Source: an uncultured Actinomycetes bacterium | GTDB taxonomy: Bacteria > Actinomycetota > Actinomycetes > Mycobacteriales > Nakamurellaceae | Direction of reading: 5' to 3' | Assembly (NCBI GenBank): GCA_937926105.1 | Contig: CALANS010000127.1 | Coordinates: 22,333-86,332 of the forward strand | Length of the DNA: 64,000 nucleotides | Part shown: positions 56,199 through 64,000 of the stretch, one piece after another | Layout: each line of letters begins with the position of its first letter | How positions within the stretch are numbered: the first letter of the stretch is position 1 | Position numbers and translations under genes: made by a program | Notes under the pieces: generated by a model | Databases searched by the model: none | Seen by the model: the letters and a program-made list of their open reading frames with translations, nothing else | What the model was told of the DNA's origin: nothing

Positions 56199-56217
56199 GG
56201 TAAGAATCGCCTTTCGT

Positions 56218-57096
56218 TTACGGAGGTCCGGATCGGCTCATGCGAGCGATGCTGGTCAGCGCCTCGAGCAATCCAGCCGCGCTAGGTTCGAGACCGGTGG
56301 CGGTGACGGAGATGCCGGCCTCCGCGGCCGCTACGGCGGTGGGGCGCCCGATCGCCACCACGGTGCTGCGCGGCGCGATGGGTGTCCCGGTCAGCGCGCC
56401 GGCCACGCTGGGGGAGGTCAGCAGGATCGCGTCGATGGTGCCGGCAGTGATCTCACGTGCGATCGAGGCCGGCACCGGCAGCGTGACGGTGTGATAGGCG
56501 CAGACCTCCCGGACACGATAGCCGGTGGCGCGCAGGGCATTCGGCAGTTCGGGCCGGGCCAGGTCCGACCGCGGCAGTAGCACCCGCCGACCCATCGGCT
56601 CGCTTGGCCAGGCGGCGACCAGCGCGGCCGCGGATCCCGGGGCGCCCGGAACCAGATCGACCCGAATTCCGGCCCGCCGCAGCGCCTCGGCGGTCGCCGG
56701 ACCGACCGCCGCCACCCGGGTACTGCCCCCGATCGGTCGATCCGCCCCGATCCGCCGGGCCGCTTGCAGCATCGCCGTCACCGCCGCTGCCGAGGTGAAC
56801 GACACCCAGTCGAACGTTCCGGCGGCGAGATCCGCCGCGGCGCTCCGCACCTCGGGGGAGTCGGGCAGCGGGCGGGTGTCGATCAGTGGGACGTGCAGCG
56901 GCTCGGCGCCGGCCCGTCGCAGCAGGTCGATCAGCTCGTCGGCGCGGGCCGCGGGCCGCGGCACCAGCACCCGCCACCCGGCGAGCGGGCCCCGGACCCC
57001 GGCGTCGCTCACGGTGTCTGATTGTTCGCTCCGCACTCCGCGGCCCGGCCCTGCGACTGCGTCGCGACGGGGCTGTGCCGCTCCGGCGTCGCTCAC
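56218..57096 (-). CDS. hemD: Uroporphyrinogen-III synthase
   Basis: 292 residues from GTG 57096, which overlaps the hemC stop (GTGA). The HemD domain runs from about residue 32 (GWRVLVPRPAARADELIDLLRRAGAEP) through FDWVSFTSAAAVTAML and VAAVGPATAEALR to DAILLTSPSVAGALTG. A second GTG at 57012 repeats the same codons (GTG AGC GAC GCC GG), so an 84-base stretch at the start looks duplicated and either GTG could serve. Cyclises hydroxymethylbilane. Confidence 0.9.
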   Translation of the reverse strand: MSDAGAAQPRRDAVAGPGRGVRSEQSDTVSDAGVRGPLAGWRVLVPRPAARADELIDLLRRAGAEPLHVPLIDTRPLPDSPEVRSAAADLAAGTFDWVSFTSAAAVTAMLQAARRIGADRPIGGSTRVAAVGPATAEALRRAGIRVDLVPGAPGSAAALVAAWPSEPMGRRVLLPRSDLARPELPNALRATGYRVREVCAYHTVTLPVPASIAREITAGTIDAILLTSPSVAGALTGTPIAPRSTVVAIGRPTAVAAAEAGISVTATGLEPSAAGLLEALTSIARMSRSGPP

Positions 57097-58058
57097 GGTG
57101 AGCCGGTCATCAGATCGCCCGCGCCATCGGCCAGGAGGGCGTTCGCCGCGCTGGCGCCGAGTTCCTCGGCACAATCGACCGGGCCACGACTGCGGTGTTC
57201 TCGCAGCTGTCCGCCGTCCGCGGAGATCACCCGTGCCGTGAGCACCAGACTCCGCTCGACCACGGTGGCCAGCGCCCCCACCGGCGCCGAGCAGCCTGCC
57301 TGCAACCCGGCCAGCAGCGCGCGCTCGGCGGCCGTCGCCGCTCGGGTGGGCGGATCGTCGATGGCGCCCAGCGTCGCGGCCATCCGAGCGTCGTCGGCGC
57401 GGCACTCGACGGCCAGCGCCCCCTGGGCGGGCGCCGGGAGCAGGTCGACGGCGGCAAAGGATTGCGTCACCGCCGCCAGCCGCCCCAGCCGTGCCAGGCC
57501 GGCGCGGGCCAGCACCACCGCGTCCACCTCGCCCCGATCCACGGCCGCGAGACGGGTATCCACGTTGCCGCGGATCGCCACGACCTGGACGTCCGGGCGA
57601 AGCCGCAGCACCTGCGCGGCACGGCGCGGTGATCCGGTGCCGACCCGTGCCCCGGATGGCAGCCGGGCCAGCGTGCGGTCGTTGCCGGCGCAGAGCACGT
57701 CGGCCGGATCCTCCCGCTCCGGCACGGCGCCCAGCCGGATCCGAGGATCGGGTGCGGTGGGCAGGTCCTTGTACGAGTGCACCGCGACATCCACCTCACC
57801 GCGCAACAGCGCGTCGCGGACCGCGGTGACGAATACTCCCGTTCCGCCGATCTGCGCCAGCGGTGCACGGTCCCGATCGCCCCGGGTGCTGATGTGCACC
57901 AACACGAACGGCCGGCCGGTGGCGGCGGCCAGTCGCTCGCCGATCAGCTGGGACTGCGCCACGGCCAGCGCGCTGCCCCTGGTGCCGATCCGGATCGTCT
58001 CCGGCGAATGGGACACCGCGCTGCCGCCGGTGCCGTGCGCGGCGGGCTCCTCGGTCAC
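57093..58058 (-). CDS. hemC: Porphobilinogen deaminase (hydroxymethylbilane synthase)
   Basis: 321 residues. Visible are IRIGTRGSALAVAQSQLIGERL, the catalytic SYKDLPT, VGTGSPRRAAQVL and the dipyrromethane-cofactor Cys in LQAGCSAPVGALA (about 255). It builds the linear tetrapyrrole. GTG 58058 overlaps the hemH stop and its own stop overlaps hemD, both by GTGA. Confidence 0.96.
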   Translation of the reverse strand: MTEEPAAHGTGGSAVSHSPETIRIGTRGSALAVAQSQLIGERLAAATGRPFVLVHISTRGDRDRAPLAQIGGTGVFVTAVRDALLRGEVDVAVHSYKDLPTAPDPRIRLGAVPEREDPADVLCAGNDRTLARLPSGARVGTGSPRRAAQVLRLRPDVQVVAIRGNVDTRLAAVDRGEVDAVVLARAGLARLGRLAAVTQSFAAVDLLPAPAQGALAVECRADDARMAATLGAIDDPPTRAATAAERALLAGLQAGCSAPVGALATVVERSLVLTARVISADGGQLREHRSRGPVDCAEELGASAANALLADGAGDLMTGSP

Positions 58059-59218
58059 GCCGGGACCGCGGCCGTGATGCCCGAGGCGGCCAGCATCGCC
58101 GGATCCACCCCGGTGTCCCGCCAATCGGCGCCGGAATCCGCCCCCGCGGTGGTGGGCCGGATGGTGCGTGGCCGGCAGCACCCCACCGGGCAGGCGTCAG
58201 GCCGGATCGGCAGTGCGGTGGCCGACGTGGCGCGCTCGGAAGCGCCACCGAGACGTTCCATGATCAGTTCGACCAGCCCGGCGACGAAACCCGGATGAAC
58301 GCCGGGGGTGGCGACCCGGCGGAACCACAGCCCGCGACCGGCGGCGGTGCGGGCCGCCTCGGTGTCCAGGTCCCAGATCACCTCGACGTGATCGGAGACA
58401 AAGCCGATCGGCACCACGATCACCCCGCGGGTGCCGGAGTCCGCGAGCGCGTCGATGACGTCGTTGACGTCCGGTTCGAGCCACGGGATCTGTGCCGGCC
58501 CGGAACGTGACTGGTAGGCCAACTGCCAGCGCGGCTCGCCGCCCAGTCGTGAACCCGCCAGACGGACCACCTCCCGACAGGCGGCCAGGTGCTGCTCCAC
58601 GTACAGCCGGTCCTCGTCCGGAGCTCCGGACGCATCGGCCATGGTCAGCGGGATCGAATGGGTGGTGAACACCACGGTCACCTCGTCACCGCTCAGTCCG
58701 CTGGCGGCCGCGTCGCGGCCGGCGACCGCCACACCGTCGGCGAACGCCCCGAGGAACCCGGGGTGATCGCAGTACGGACGCAGCTTGTCGATGCGCAACC
58801 GGCCCAGCAGGTCGGCGTCGAGCAGCGCGGCGGCGAAGTCTTCCCGGTACTGCCGGCAAGAGGAGTAGCTGGAATAGGCCGAGGTCGCCACGCCCAGCAG
58901 CGACCGAAGGCCGGCCCGGTGCGCGGTCCGTACCGTGTCGGACAGGTAGGGCGACCAGTTCCGGTTGCCCCACAGCACCGGAATGTCGACGCCGCGACGG
59001 CGCAACTCCGCCTCCAGGGCAGCGCGCAGGGCCCGATTCTGCTCGTTGATGGGCGAGACGCCGCCTAGCGCGAGGTAGTGCTCGGCCACCTCGTGCAGGC
59101 GCTGCTCGGGGACTCCGCGCCCGCGGGTGACGTTGCGCAGGAACGGCAGCACATCATCCGGGCCCTCCGGTCCGCCGAACCCGGCCAGCAGCACACCGTC
59201 GTAGCGATCCGAGCTCAC
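58055..59218 (-). CDS. hemH: Coproporphyrin III ferrochelatase (CpfC) with [2Fe-2S] ligands
   Basis: 387 residues. Ferrochelatase core motifs are DGVLLAGFGGPEGPDDV, YSSYSSCRQYREDF and VVFTTHSIPLTMAD, with the metal-site His. The Cys near 120 and the C-terminal CPVGCC (about 343-348) match the four [2Fe-2S] ligands of actinobacterial ferrochelatases. With HemQ next door it should insert iron into coproporphyrin III. GTG 59218 overlaps the hemQ stop (GTGA). An Ala-rich tail of about 35 residues follows the cluster ligands. Confidence 0.94.
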   Translation of the reverse strand: MSSDRYDGVLLAGFGGPEGPDDVLPFLRNVTRGRGVPEQRLHEVAEHYLALGGVSPINEQNRALRAALEAELRRRGVDIPVLWGNRNWSPYLSDTVRTAHRAGLRSLLGVATSAYSSYSSCRQYREDFAAALLDADLLGRLRIDKLRPYCDHPGFLGAFADGVAVAGRDAAASGLSGDEVTVVFTTHSIPLTMADASGAPDEDRLYVEQHLAACREVVRLAGSRLGGEPRWQLAYQSRSGPAQIPWLEPDVNDVIDALADSGTRGVIVVPIGFVSDHVEVIWDLDTEAARTAAGRGLWFRRVATPGVHPGFVAGLVELIMERLGGASERATSATALPIRPDACPVGCCRPRTIRPTTAGADSGADWRDTGVDPAMLAASGITAAVPA

Positions 59219-59913
59219 GCCAGCACCTCGGCCACCCCCGCGGGGTCGATGCGACGTCCGGTGAAGAACGGGGTCTCCAGTCGCACATGCCGGCGGGTGG
59301 CCGAGACGCGCAGATGCCGCATCATGTCCACGATCCGGTCCAGCCGATCGGACTCGATGGCCAGCAGCCACTCGTAGTCGCCCAGCGCGAACCCGGCAAC
59401 CGTGTTGGTGAGCACGTCGGGATAGTCGCGCCCCAGCGTGCCGTGCTCCCGCAGCAGCGCGGCTCGTTCGGTGCCGGGCAGCAGGTACCACTCGTGGGAG
59501 CGCACGAACGGATACACCGTCACCCAATCCCGCGCGCGCTCGCCCTCGATGAATGCCGGCACGTGCGACTTGTTGAACTCGGCCGGCCGATGCAGTCCCA
59601 CCACCGACCATGCCGGGGTCAGGCAGCCGCCCACCGCGGTGGAGCGCAGCGCCCGCGCCGCCGCCTGCAGCGCCTCCGCGGTGGGCGCGTGCCACCACAC
59701 CAGCAGATCCGCGTCGGCGCGCATGCCGGTGAGGTCGTACATGCCGCGCGTCACCACGTCCTGGGCGGCCAGGTCGCTGGTCAGCGCGGTCAGCTCGTCA
59801 GCAGCCGACGCCGAGCCCGGTCCGACCCCCTTCGTCCTGCGGTACACGAAATAGCCGGTGTAGCGCACCTTCGGGTCGTCGGTGGTTTGGTCGAGTTCAG
59901 CGTCGGTAGTCAC
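59215..59913 (-). CDS. hemQ: Coproheme decarboxylase HemQ/ChdC
   Basis: 232 residues, a chlorite-dismutase-fold enzyme. The N-terminal half (YTGYFVYRRTKGVG, MRADADLLVWWHAPTAEAL) and the YPFVRSHEWYLLP segment, with the catalytic Tyr, are typical of actinobacterial ChdC. It converts coproheme to haem b with H2O2, the last step of the coproporphyrin route. GTG 59913 overlaps the hemY stop (GTGA); ATG 59922 three codons earlier is an alternative. Confidence 0.94.
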   Translation of the reverse strand: MTTDAELDQTTDDPKVRYTGYFVYRRTKGVGPGSASAADELTALTSDLAAQDVVTRGMYDLTGMRADADLLVWWHAPTAEALQAAARALRSTAVGGCLTPAWSVVGLHRPAEFNKSHVPAFIEGERARDWVTVYPFVRSHEWYLLPGTERAALLREHGTLGRDYPDVLTNTVAGFALGDYEWLLAIESDRLDRIVDMMRHLRVSATRRHVRLETPFFTGRRIDPAGVAEVLA

Positions 59914-61304
59914 GCTGTCCATCCTTCCCCTGCATTGCCGGTGATTGTCGCGGCGGTGGCCGTGGCGTTCGCCACCACGGCACCCAGGCCGGTGCCCGCC
60001 ACGGCCGACCCGGTCACCACCAGGCCGGGCCAGGCGGTCAGGTCCTGGTGGAAGCGGGACCGCGCATCGGCCAGGTCGGATCGGTGGGCGGCCAGCTGTC
60101 CCGTGTAGTGCACCACCGCGTGATCGGCCAGCTGCTCGCGGCGCAGCGGGATGCCGAGCAACGCGGCGGCGTCGGCCAGGGCGAGGTCCGGAAAGGCTGC
60201 GTCCGGTGGCAGCCGATCGCCCCGGCCGTAGGACAGCCGTAGCACGTGGCGCCCCGGTCCCGCCGCCGACGCGAGGTAGCGCCACTTCGCGGTGGCGTGT
60301 GTCAGCGCCTTGGCGGCCACTCCGCGGGCTCGGCCTCCGACCAGCACACCGGTGCCGCGCGGCGCCACGTCCAGGGCGGGCTCGTCCACCACCAGCGTGA
60401 CCAGCACCACCTCGGAGGCCGGCGGTGTCGGCAGCCGGACGCCGCCCGCCGTAGCCCGCGACACCAGCGGTGCCGCGTCGCCGGCCGACAGTGCCAGCAC
60501 CACCACCTCGGTCTGCAGCAGGTCACCGGAGGCCGTCGTGACCGACCATCCCGTGCCGGCCGGCGTGACCGTCTGGACGGGCGCGCCGCACCGGATCTCG
60601 CCACCGGTGGCGAGCAGGGCACCTACCAGCGCGCCGGTCAGCGTGCCCATGCCCCCGGTCAGCCCGGCGACCGCCGCCCCGGCCGGTGGGGCCCCGGCGC
60701 GCAGCCGCCGCACCGCTGCGGCGAGGGATCCACTGTCGGCGAGTGCGGCACGCAGACCGGGCGCAACCGCGTCGATGTCCAGCGGGCCGGGATCGGTCGA
60801 GTACACCCCGCCGACCACCGGCTCCACCAGCCGGCGCAGCACCCGCCGGCCCATCCGGCGGGCCACCAGGTGGCCCAGCCCCACGTTGTCGGGGGCCCGG
60901 CCCGGCAGCAGCAGGTCCGCCCGGGCGCGCAGTACCCCGGCCCGACCGATGATCCGGCGCACGTCGGCGGCCGCCGGATCGGACGGGATGCCCAACAACG
61001 CGCCGGCCGGCAACGGGGCGTCGCCGGCCTCGTGCCGGACCCACGCACCGGCTCCGATCGGACGCTCCACCGGCAGGTCGAGACGGGTGGCCAGCTCGGC
61101 CACCGCTGGCCGGGCCAGCGCGAACGAGTCGGCGCCGCGATCGAGTGTCAGGCCGCCCACGCTGTGCAGTCGCACACAGCCACCCGGCTCCGCCGCCGCC
61201 TCCAGCAGCAGAGTGCGCAGACCCCGTCGACCCAGCTCAACGGCGACGACCAGCCCGCCGATGCCACCGCCGACGACGATGACGTCGTACTCAGACACCG
61301 GCAT
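59910..61304 (-). CDS. hemY: Coproporphyrinogen III oxidase CgoX (HemY)
   Basis: 464 residues. The FAD dinucleotide motif is VIVVGGGIGGLVVAVELGRRG, followed by LDRGADSFALARP and a C-terminal FAD motif TGSAVAGTGLGAVVANA. With HemQ and the [2Fe-2S] ferrochelatase in the same operon it is expected to oxidise coproporphyrinogen III rather than protoporphyrinogen. Start ATG 61304 lies 14 bases inside hemE; a GTG two codons later is possible. Confidence 0.93.
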   Translation of the reverse strand: MPVSEYDVIVVGGGIGGLVVAVELGRRGLRTLLLEAAAEPGGCVRLHSVGGLTLDRGADSFALARPAVAELATRLDLPVERPIGAGAWVRHEAGDAPLPAGALLGIPSDPAAADVRRIIGRAGVLRARADLLLPGRAPDNVGLGHLVARRMGRRVLRRLVEPVVGGVYSTDPGPLDIDAVAPGLRAALADSGSLAAAVRRLRAGAPPAGAAVAGLTGGMGTLTGALVGALLATGGEIRCGAPVQTVTPAGTGWSVTTASGDLLQTEVVVLALSAGDAAPLVSRATAGGVRLPTPPASEVVLVTLVVDEPALDVAPRGTGVLVGGRARGVAAKALTHATAKWRYLASAAGPGRHVLRLSYGRGDRLPPDAAFPDLALADAAALLGIPLRREQLADHAVVHYTGQLAAHRSDLADARSRFHQDLTAWPGLVVTGSAVAGTGLGAVVANATATAATITGNAGEGWTA

Positions 61305-62415
61305 CAGGCAGGCTGTGCACGAGATCGACCAGGGCCGTCAACACGCCCGGGTCGGTGTCCGGCGGAACTCCATGGCCCAGGTTCACCACATGTCCGGGCG
61401 CCGCCGCACCGGCCTCCAGCACCCGCCGGGTGTGCTGCTTCAGCGGGCCGGGGCCGGCGAACAGCAGCGCCGGATCGATGTTGCCCTGCAGCGGAATCCG
61501 GCCGCCCAGGCGGCGATTCGCCAGCTCCAGCGGAGTTCGATGGTCGACGCCGATCACGTCGGCGCCCGCCGCGGCCAGGTCGGGCAGCAACTCGCTGGTG
61601 CCCAGCCCGAAGTGCACCCTTGGCACTCCGAGATCGGCCACCGCCGAGAGCACCGTCGCCGAGTGCGGCTGCACAAATGCCCGGTAGTCGGCCCGGGAAA
61701 GCCCGCCGGCCCAGGAGTCGAATAGCTGCACCGCGCTGGCGCCCGCCAGCACCTGGGCGCGCAGAAACGCCGCCGACCCGCGTGCCACCCAGCCGGCCAG
61801 CGCATGCCACGCGTCGGGATCGGCGTGCATCAGGGCCCGGGTCCGTAGCTGGTCGCGGCTGGGTCCGCCCTCCACCAGGTAGCTGGCCACCGTGAAGGGC
61901 GCGCCGGCGAACCCGATCAACGGCACCTGGCCCAGTTCGGCGGCCGTCAGGGCCGCGGCCCGGGCCACCGGCTCGAAGGCGGAGGGATCCCATGCGGGCA
62001 GCCGCGCAACATCCTCCGCGGTGCGTACCGGCGCGTCCAGTACCGGGCCCCGCCCTGCGACGATCGTCACCGGTATGCCTGCCAGCCGCAGCGGCACCAC
62101 GATGTCGCTGAACAGAATCGCCGCGTCCACCCCGTGCCGGCGCACCGGTTGCAGGGTCAGCTCGGCCGCCAGCTCCGGTGTCAGGCAGGCCTCGAGCATC
62201 CCGGTGCCGGCGCGGGCGGTGCGGTACTCCGGCAACGAGCGCCCCGCCTGCCGCATGAACCACACGGGACGGTGGGCGGGCCGGCTACCGCGGTAGGCCA
62301 GCAACAGTGGGGCGACGGCGGTGCGGCCGTCCCGCAGCGGGTGGCCGGTGGGCAGCGGTGACGGGGTCGGCGGCGATGGCTCGGGCCGCGTGACATCCGG
62401 TGGGGGATCGGTCAT
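61291..62415 (-). CDS. hemE: Uroporphyrinogen decarboxylase
   Basis: 374 residues from ATG 62415 (GGAGA upstream). Substrate motifs are PVWFMRQAGRSLPEYR and GFAGAPFTVASYLVEGG, with GVDHRTPLELANRRLG and LQGNIDPALL later. It makes coproporphyrinogen III. First gene of the minus-strand haem operon, divergent from holA with about 50 bases between, so promoters are shared there. Confidence 0.97.
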   Translation of the reverse strand: MTDPPPDVTRPEPSPPTPSPLPTGHPLRDGRTAVAPLLLAYRGSRPAHRPVWFMRQAGRSLPEYRTARAGTGMLEACLTPELAAELTLQPVRRHGVDAAILFSDIVVPLRLAGIPVTIVAGRGPVLDAPVRTAEDVARLPAWDPSAFEPVARAAALTAAELGQVPLIGFAGAPFTVASYLVEGGPSRDQLRTRALMHADPDAWHALAGWVARGSAAFLRAQVLAGASAVQLFDSWAGGLSRADYRAFVQPHSATVLSAVADLGVPRVHFGLGTSELLPDLAAAGADVIGVDHRTPLELANRRLGGRIPLQGNIDPALLFAGPGPLKQHTRRVLEAGAAAPGHVVNLGHGVPPDTDPGVLTALVDLVHSLPDAGV

Positions 62416-62468
62416 GACGGTCTCCAGTGTCCCAGCCGCGTCGCGCACTGTCCGCCCGGGCTGGCACC

Positions 62469-63446
62469 ATGGCGGGCGTGCCCACCGCGACCGCCCCGCC
62501 GACGGTGATCCTGCTGCGGGGTGACGAGTCGTTGCTGGTGGACCGGGCGGTGCAGCGCGCCACCGCGGCGGCCCGTCGGGTGGACCCGCAGACCGAACGC
62601 CGGGACGCCACCGCGGGCGGGCTCGGGGTGGGGGAGTTCGCCGATTTGGTGGCGCCCAGCCTGTTCGCCGAGCCTCGCGTGGTGGTGGTGCGCGGCGCGC
62701 ACGAGGCAACCAAGGAACTGGCCGCCGCGCTGCTCGGGTATGCGGCCAGCCCGGTCGACGGGGTCACGCTGGTGGTGCACCACTCCGGCGGAGCCCGGAA
62801 CAAGCCACTGGCCGACGGGCTGGCCAAGGCCGGGGCGACGGTGGTGGAATGCGCGAAGATCACCCGTCCGGGCGATCGCATCGAGTTCGTGCGGGGTGAG
62901 ATCAAGGCCGCCGGCGGGACGGCGACGCCGGAGGCGGTGACGGCGCTCGTCGATGCGGTCGGCAACGATCTGCGTGAGCTGGCGTCGGCGGCCGGCCAGC
63001 TGGTGGCCGACACCGGCGGGATGATCGACGAGTCGGCGGTGCGCCGCTACCACCGGGGCAAGGCCGAGGTGTCCGGGTTCGCCATCGCCGACCTCGCGGT
63101 GGCGGGAAACATCCCGGGCGCGCTGGAGGCGTTGCGCTGGGCGCTGAACGTCGGCGTGCCGCAGGTGGTGATCGCCGACGCGCTGGCCGACGGCGTTCGG
63201 ACCATCGCGAAGGTGGCGGGCGCCGGAGGCGGGAATCCCTACCAGCTGGCGTCCCGATTGGGCATGCCGCCGTGGAAGATCGACAAGGCGCGCGGACCCG
63301 CGCGGGGGTGGTCGGCGGCCGGGCTGGCCCGGGCGATGGTGGCGGTCGCCGACCTGAACGCCGACGTCAAGGGGCAGGCGGCGGACGTGGACTATGCGCT
63401 GGAGCGGGCGGTGCTGGAGATCGGCCGGTGCCGTCGGATGGGCTGA
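62469..63446 (+). CDS. holA: DNA polymerase III delta subunit
   Basis: 325 residues. VILLRGDESLLVDRAVQRATAAAR at the N-terminus, VVVVRGAHEA, and the C-terminal collar domain (FAIADLAVAGNIPGALEALRWAL) match the delta subunit that opens the sliding clamp. In mycobacteria it follows comEC directly; here the haem operon separates them. ATG 62469 is chosen, a GTG three codons later is possible. Confidence 0.93.
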   Translation: MAGVPTATAPPTVILLRGDESLLVDRAVQRATAAARRVDPQTERRDATAGGLGVGEFADLVAPSLFAEPRVVVVRGAHEATKELAAALLGYAASPVDGVTLVVHHSGGARNKPLADGLAKAGATVVECAKITRPGDRIEFVRGEIKAAGGTATPEAVTALVDAVGNDLRELASAAGQLVADTGGMIDESAVRRYHRGKAEVSGFAIADLAVAGNIPGALEALRWALNVGVPQVVIADALADGVRTIAKVAGAGGGNPYQLASRLGMPPWKIDKARGPARGWSAAGLARAMVAVADLNADVKGQAADVDYALERAVLEIGRCRRMG

Positions 63447-63545
63447 GCACCGGATGCAGGTGCTGGATGCGGGTGCCTGGGCCCGGGCGGCGCCGACGCT
63501 CAATGCGGTGCGGTGCGGTGCCGTGCGGGTGGTGCGGACAGCAAA

Positions 63546-63576
63546 CAGCGCGCCGGAGGCATGCTCCGGCGCGCTG
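63546..63576. terminator. Terminator between holA and rpsT
   Basis: AGCGCGCCGGAG (63547-63558), loop GCATG, CTCCGGCGCGCT (63564-63575), with one further C-G pair. It lies just past the rpsT stop, with CTGTTTGCTG downstream on the minus strand. Also serves the convergent holA. Confidence 0.75.
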
Positions 63577-63585
63577 GTGGGCGAA

Positions 63586-63846
63586 CTACAGTGCGTTGAC
63601 CCGCTGCGCCATGGCGGACTTGCGGTTGGCGGCCTGGTTGGCGTGGATGACGCCCTTGCTCACGGCCTTGTCCAGATCGCGGGAGGCGACCTTCAGCTCG
63701 GCCAGCGCTGCGTCCTTATCGCCGGTGTCCGCGGCGGAGCGGAACCGTCGCACGGCCGTCTTCAGCGCGGAGCGAACCGACTTGTTGCGCAGCCGCGCCT
63801 TCTCATTGGTCTTGTTCCGCTTGATCTGGGACTTGATGTTGGCCAC
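63586..63846 (-). CDS. rpsT: 30S ribosomal protein S20
   Basis: 86 residues from GTG 63846 ([33 protein letters not shown]), ending [23 protein letters not shown]. Canonical length and composition. GAAGGC is a weak ribosome site. It is transcribed towards holA as in mycobacteria. Confidence 0.97.
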   Translation of the reverse strand: MANIKSQIKRNKTNEKARLRNKSVRSALKTAVRRFRSAADTGDKDAALAELKVASRDLDKAVSKGVIHANQAANRKSAMAQRVNAL

Positions 63847-63912
63847 GCCGGGATGCCTTCGTTTCGTCGGGGAATGTCGTGCGGCCGCGCCTGCGGCGCA
63901 CACCGATCGGCC

Positions 63913-63942
63913 ATGTTACCAGTTTGCGGCGCTCGCGCCCAA
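63913..63942 (-). promoter_or_regulatory. rpsT promoter
   Basis: On the minus strand TTGGGC (63942-63937), an 18-base spacer and TAACAT (63918-63913) form a good promoter about 65 bases before the rpsT start. Confidence 0.55.
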
Positions 63943-63949
63943 CCTGCGC

Positions 63950-63994
63950 GTTGACTCATCGAAAATGCCCGCGTGGCGCGTGTCGTTGACTCAT
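63950..63994. repeat. Direct repeat GTTGACTCATC at the right edge
   Basis: GTTGACTCATC occurs at 63950-63960 and 63984-63994, 34 bases apart. TTGACT could be a -35 element for a gene beyond the window. Confidence 0.5.
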
Positions 63995-64000
63995 CCAGAA

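Overview
The window is chromosomal DNA of a high-GC actinomycete. GTG starts are frequent, start codons often follow a TANNNT -10 box by only 6-8 bases (leaderless messages), and genes are often joined by 4-base GTGA or ATGA overlaps. Gene order is strikingly like Mycobacterium: leuC-leuD-hup-mutT1-ppk, gpsA-ddl-DUF3515-Lrp-thiL-ung, valS-folC-DUF4233-ndk-rne-rplU-rpmA-obgE-proB and proA-nadD-rsfS-gpgP-comEA-comEC. The host is therefore probably from the Mycobacteriales/Pseudonocardiales side of the Actinomycetes; genus cannot be decided from the sequence.

Positions 1-13050 form an accessory region dominated by metal homeostasis. It begins with the end of an L,D-transpeptidase. Then come an NmtR-like ArsR repressor coupled to a His-rich CDF exporter and a thioredoxin-fold protein, a CaCA cation exchanger, a MntR/DtxR regulator, a DUF1707 membrane protein with a Met-rich tail, and a zinc-ribbon protein. 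These are followed by a second ArsR/CDF pair and a CmtR-like ArsR coupled to a P1B-type ATPase. Broken genes lie between them: CDF and ArsR fragments, a ZIP-AraC chimera, and IS256 and IS1182 transposase remnants. The region ends at a 3' fragment of a tRNA-Glu gene (about 13015-13052) followed by a terminator hairpin. In mycobacteria a tRNA-Glu gene lies near this same IclR-leuCD locus. I read this as the right-hand end of a decayed genomic island, with the intact tRNA and left end outside the window.

13103-30063 is mostly core genome: another CmtR-like ArsR plus a Cys-tailed CDF exporter, the IclR regulator divergent from leuCD, HU with a long Lys/Ala-rich tail, MutT1, polyphosphate kinase, PlsC-like acyltransferase, GpsA, Ddl, DUF3515, a stand-alone Lrp/AsnC ligand-binding domain, ThiL, Ung, a CobT-like protein lacking canonical catalytic motifs, a small conserved protein and an acyl-CoA dehydrogenase. 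A decayed DUF4143 ATPase pseudogene follows.

31335-55206 carries valS-folC-DUF4233-ndk, a small secreted protein with a LAHTG sorting-like signal, an ABC-2 exporter whose two permeases are fused, a lipoprotein, RNase E, L21-L27-ObgE-ProB, then ProA-NadD-RsfS-GpgP and the ComEA-ComEC DNA-uptake pair. 55209-62415 is a complete coproporphyrin-dependent haem operon on the minus strand, hemE-hemY-hemQ-hemH-hemC-hemD-hemB. It sits between comEC and holA, which are adjacent in mycobacteria. holA and rpsT close the window.

I found no CRISPR array, no intact mobile element, no rRNA and no recognisable riboswitch. The most noteworthy signals are the tRNA-bounded island edge, palindromic operators lying across leaderless start codons of metal sensors, the chimeric and truncated metal-transport remnants, the motif-deficient CobT homologue, and the inserted, translationally coupled haem operon.
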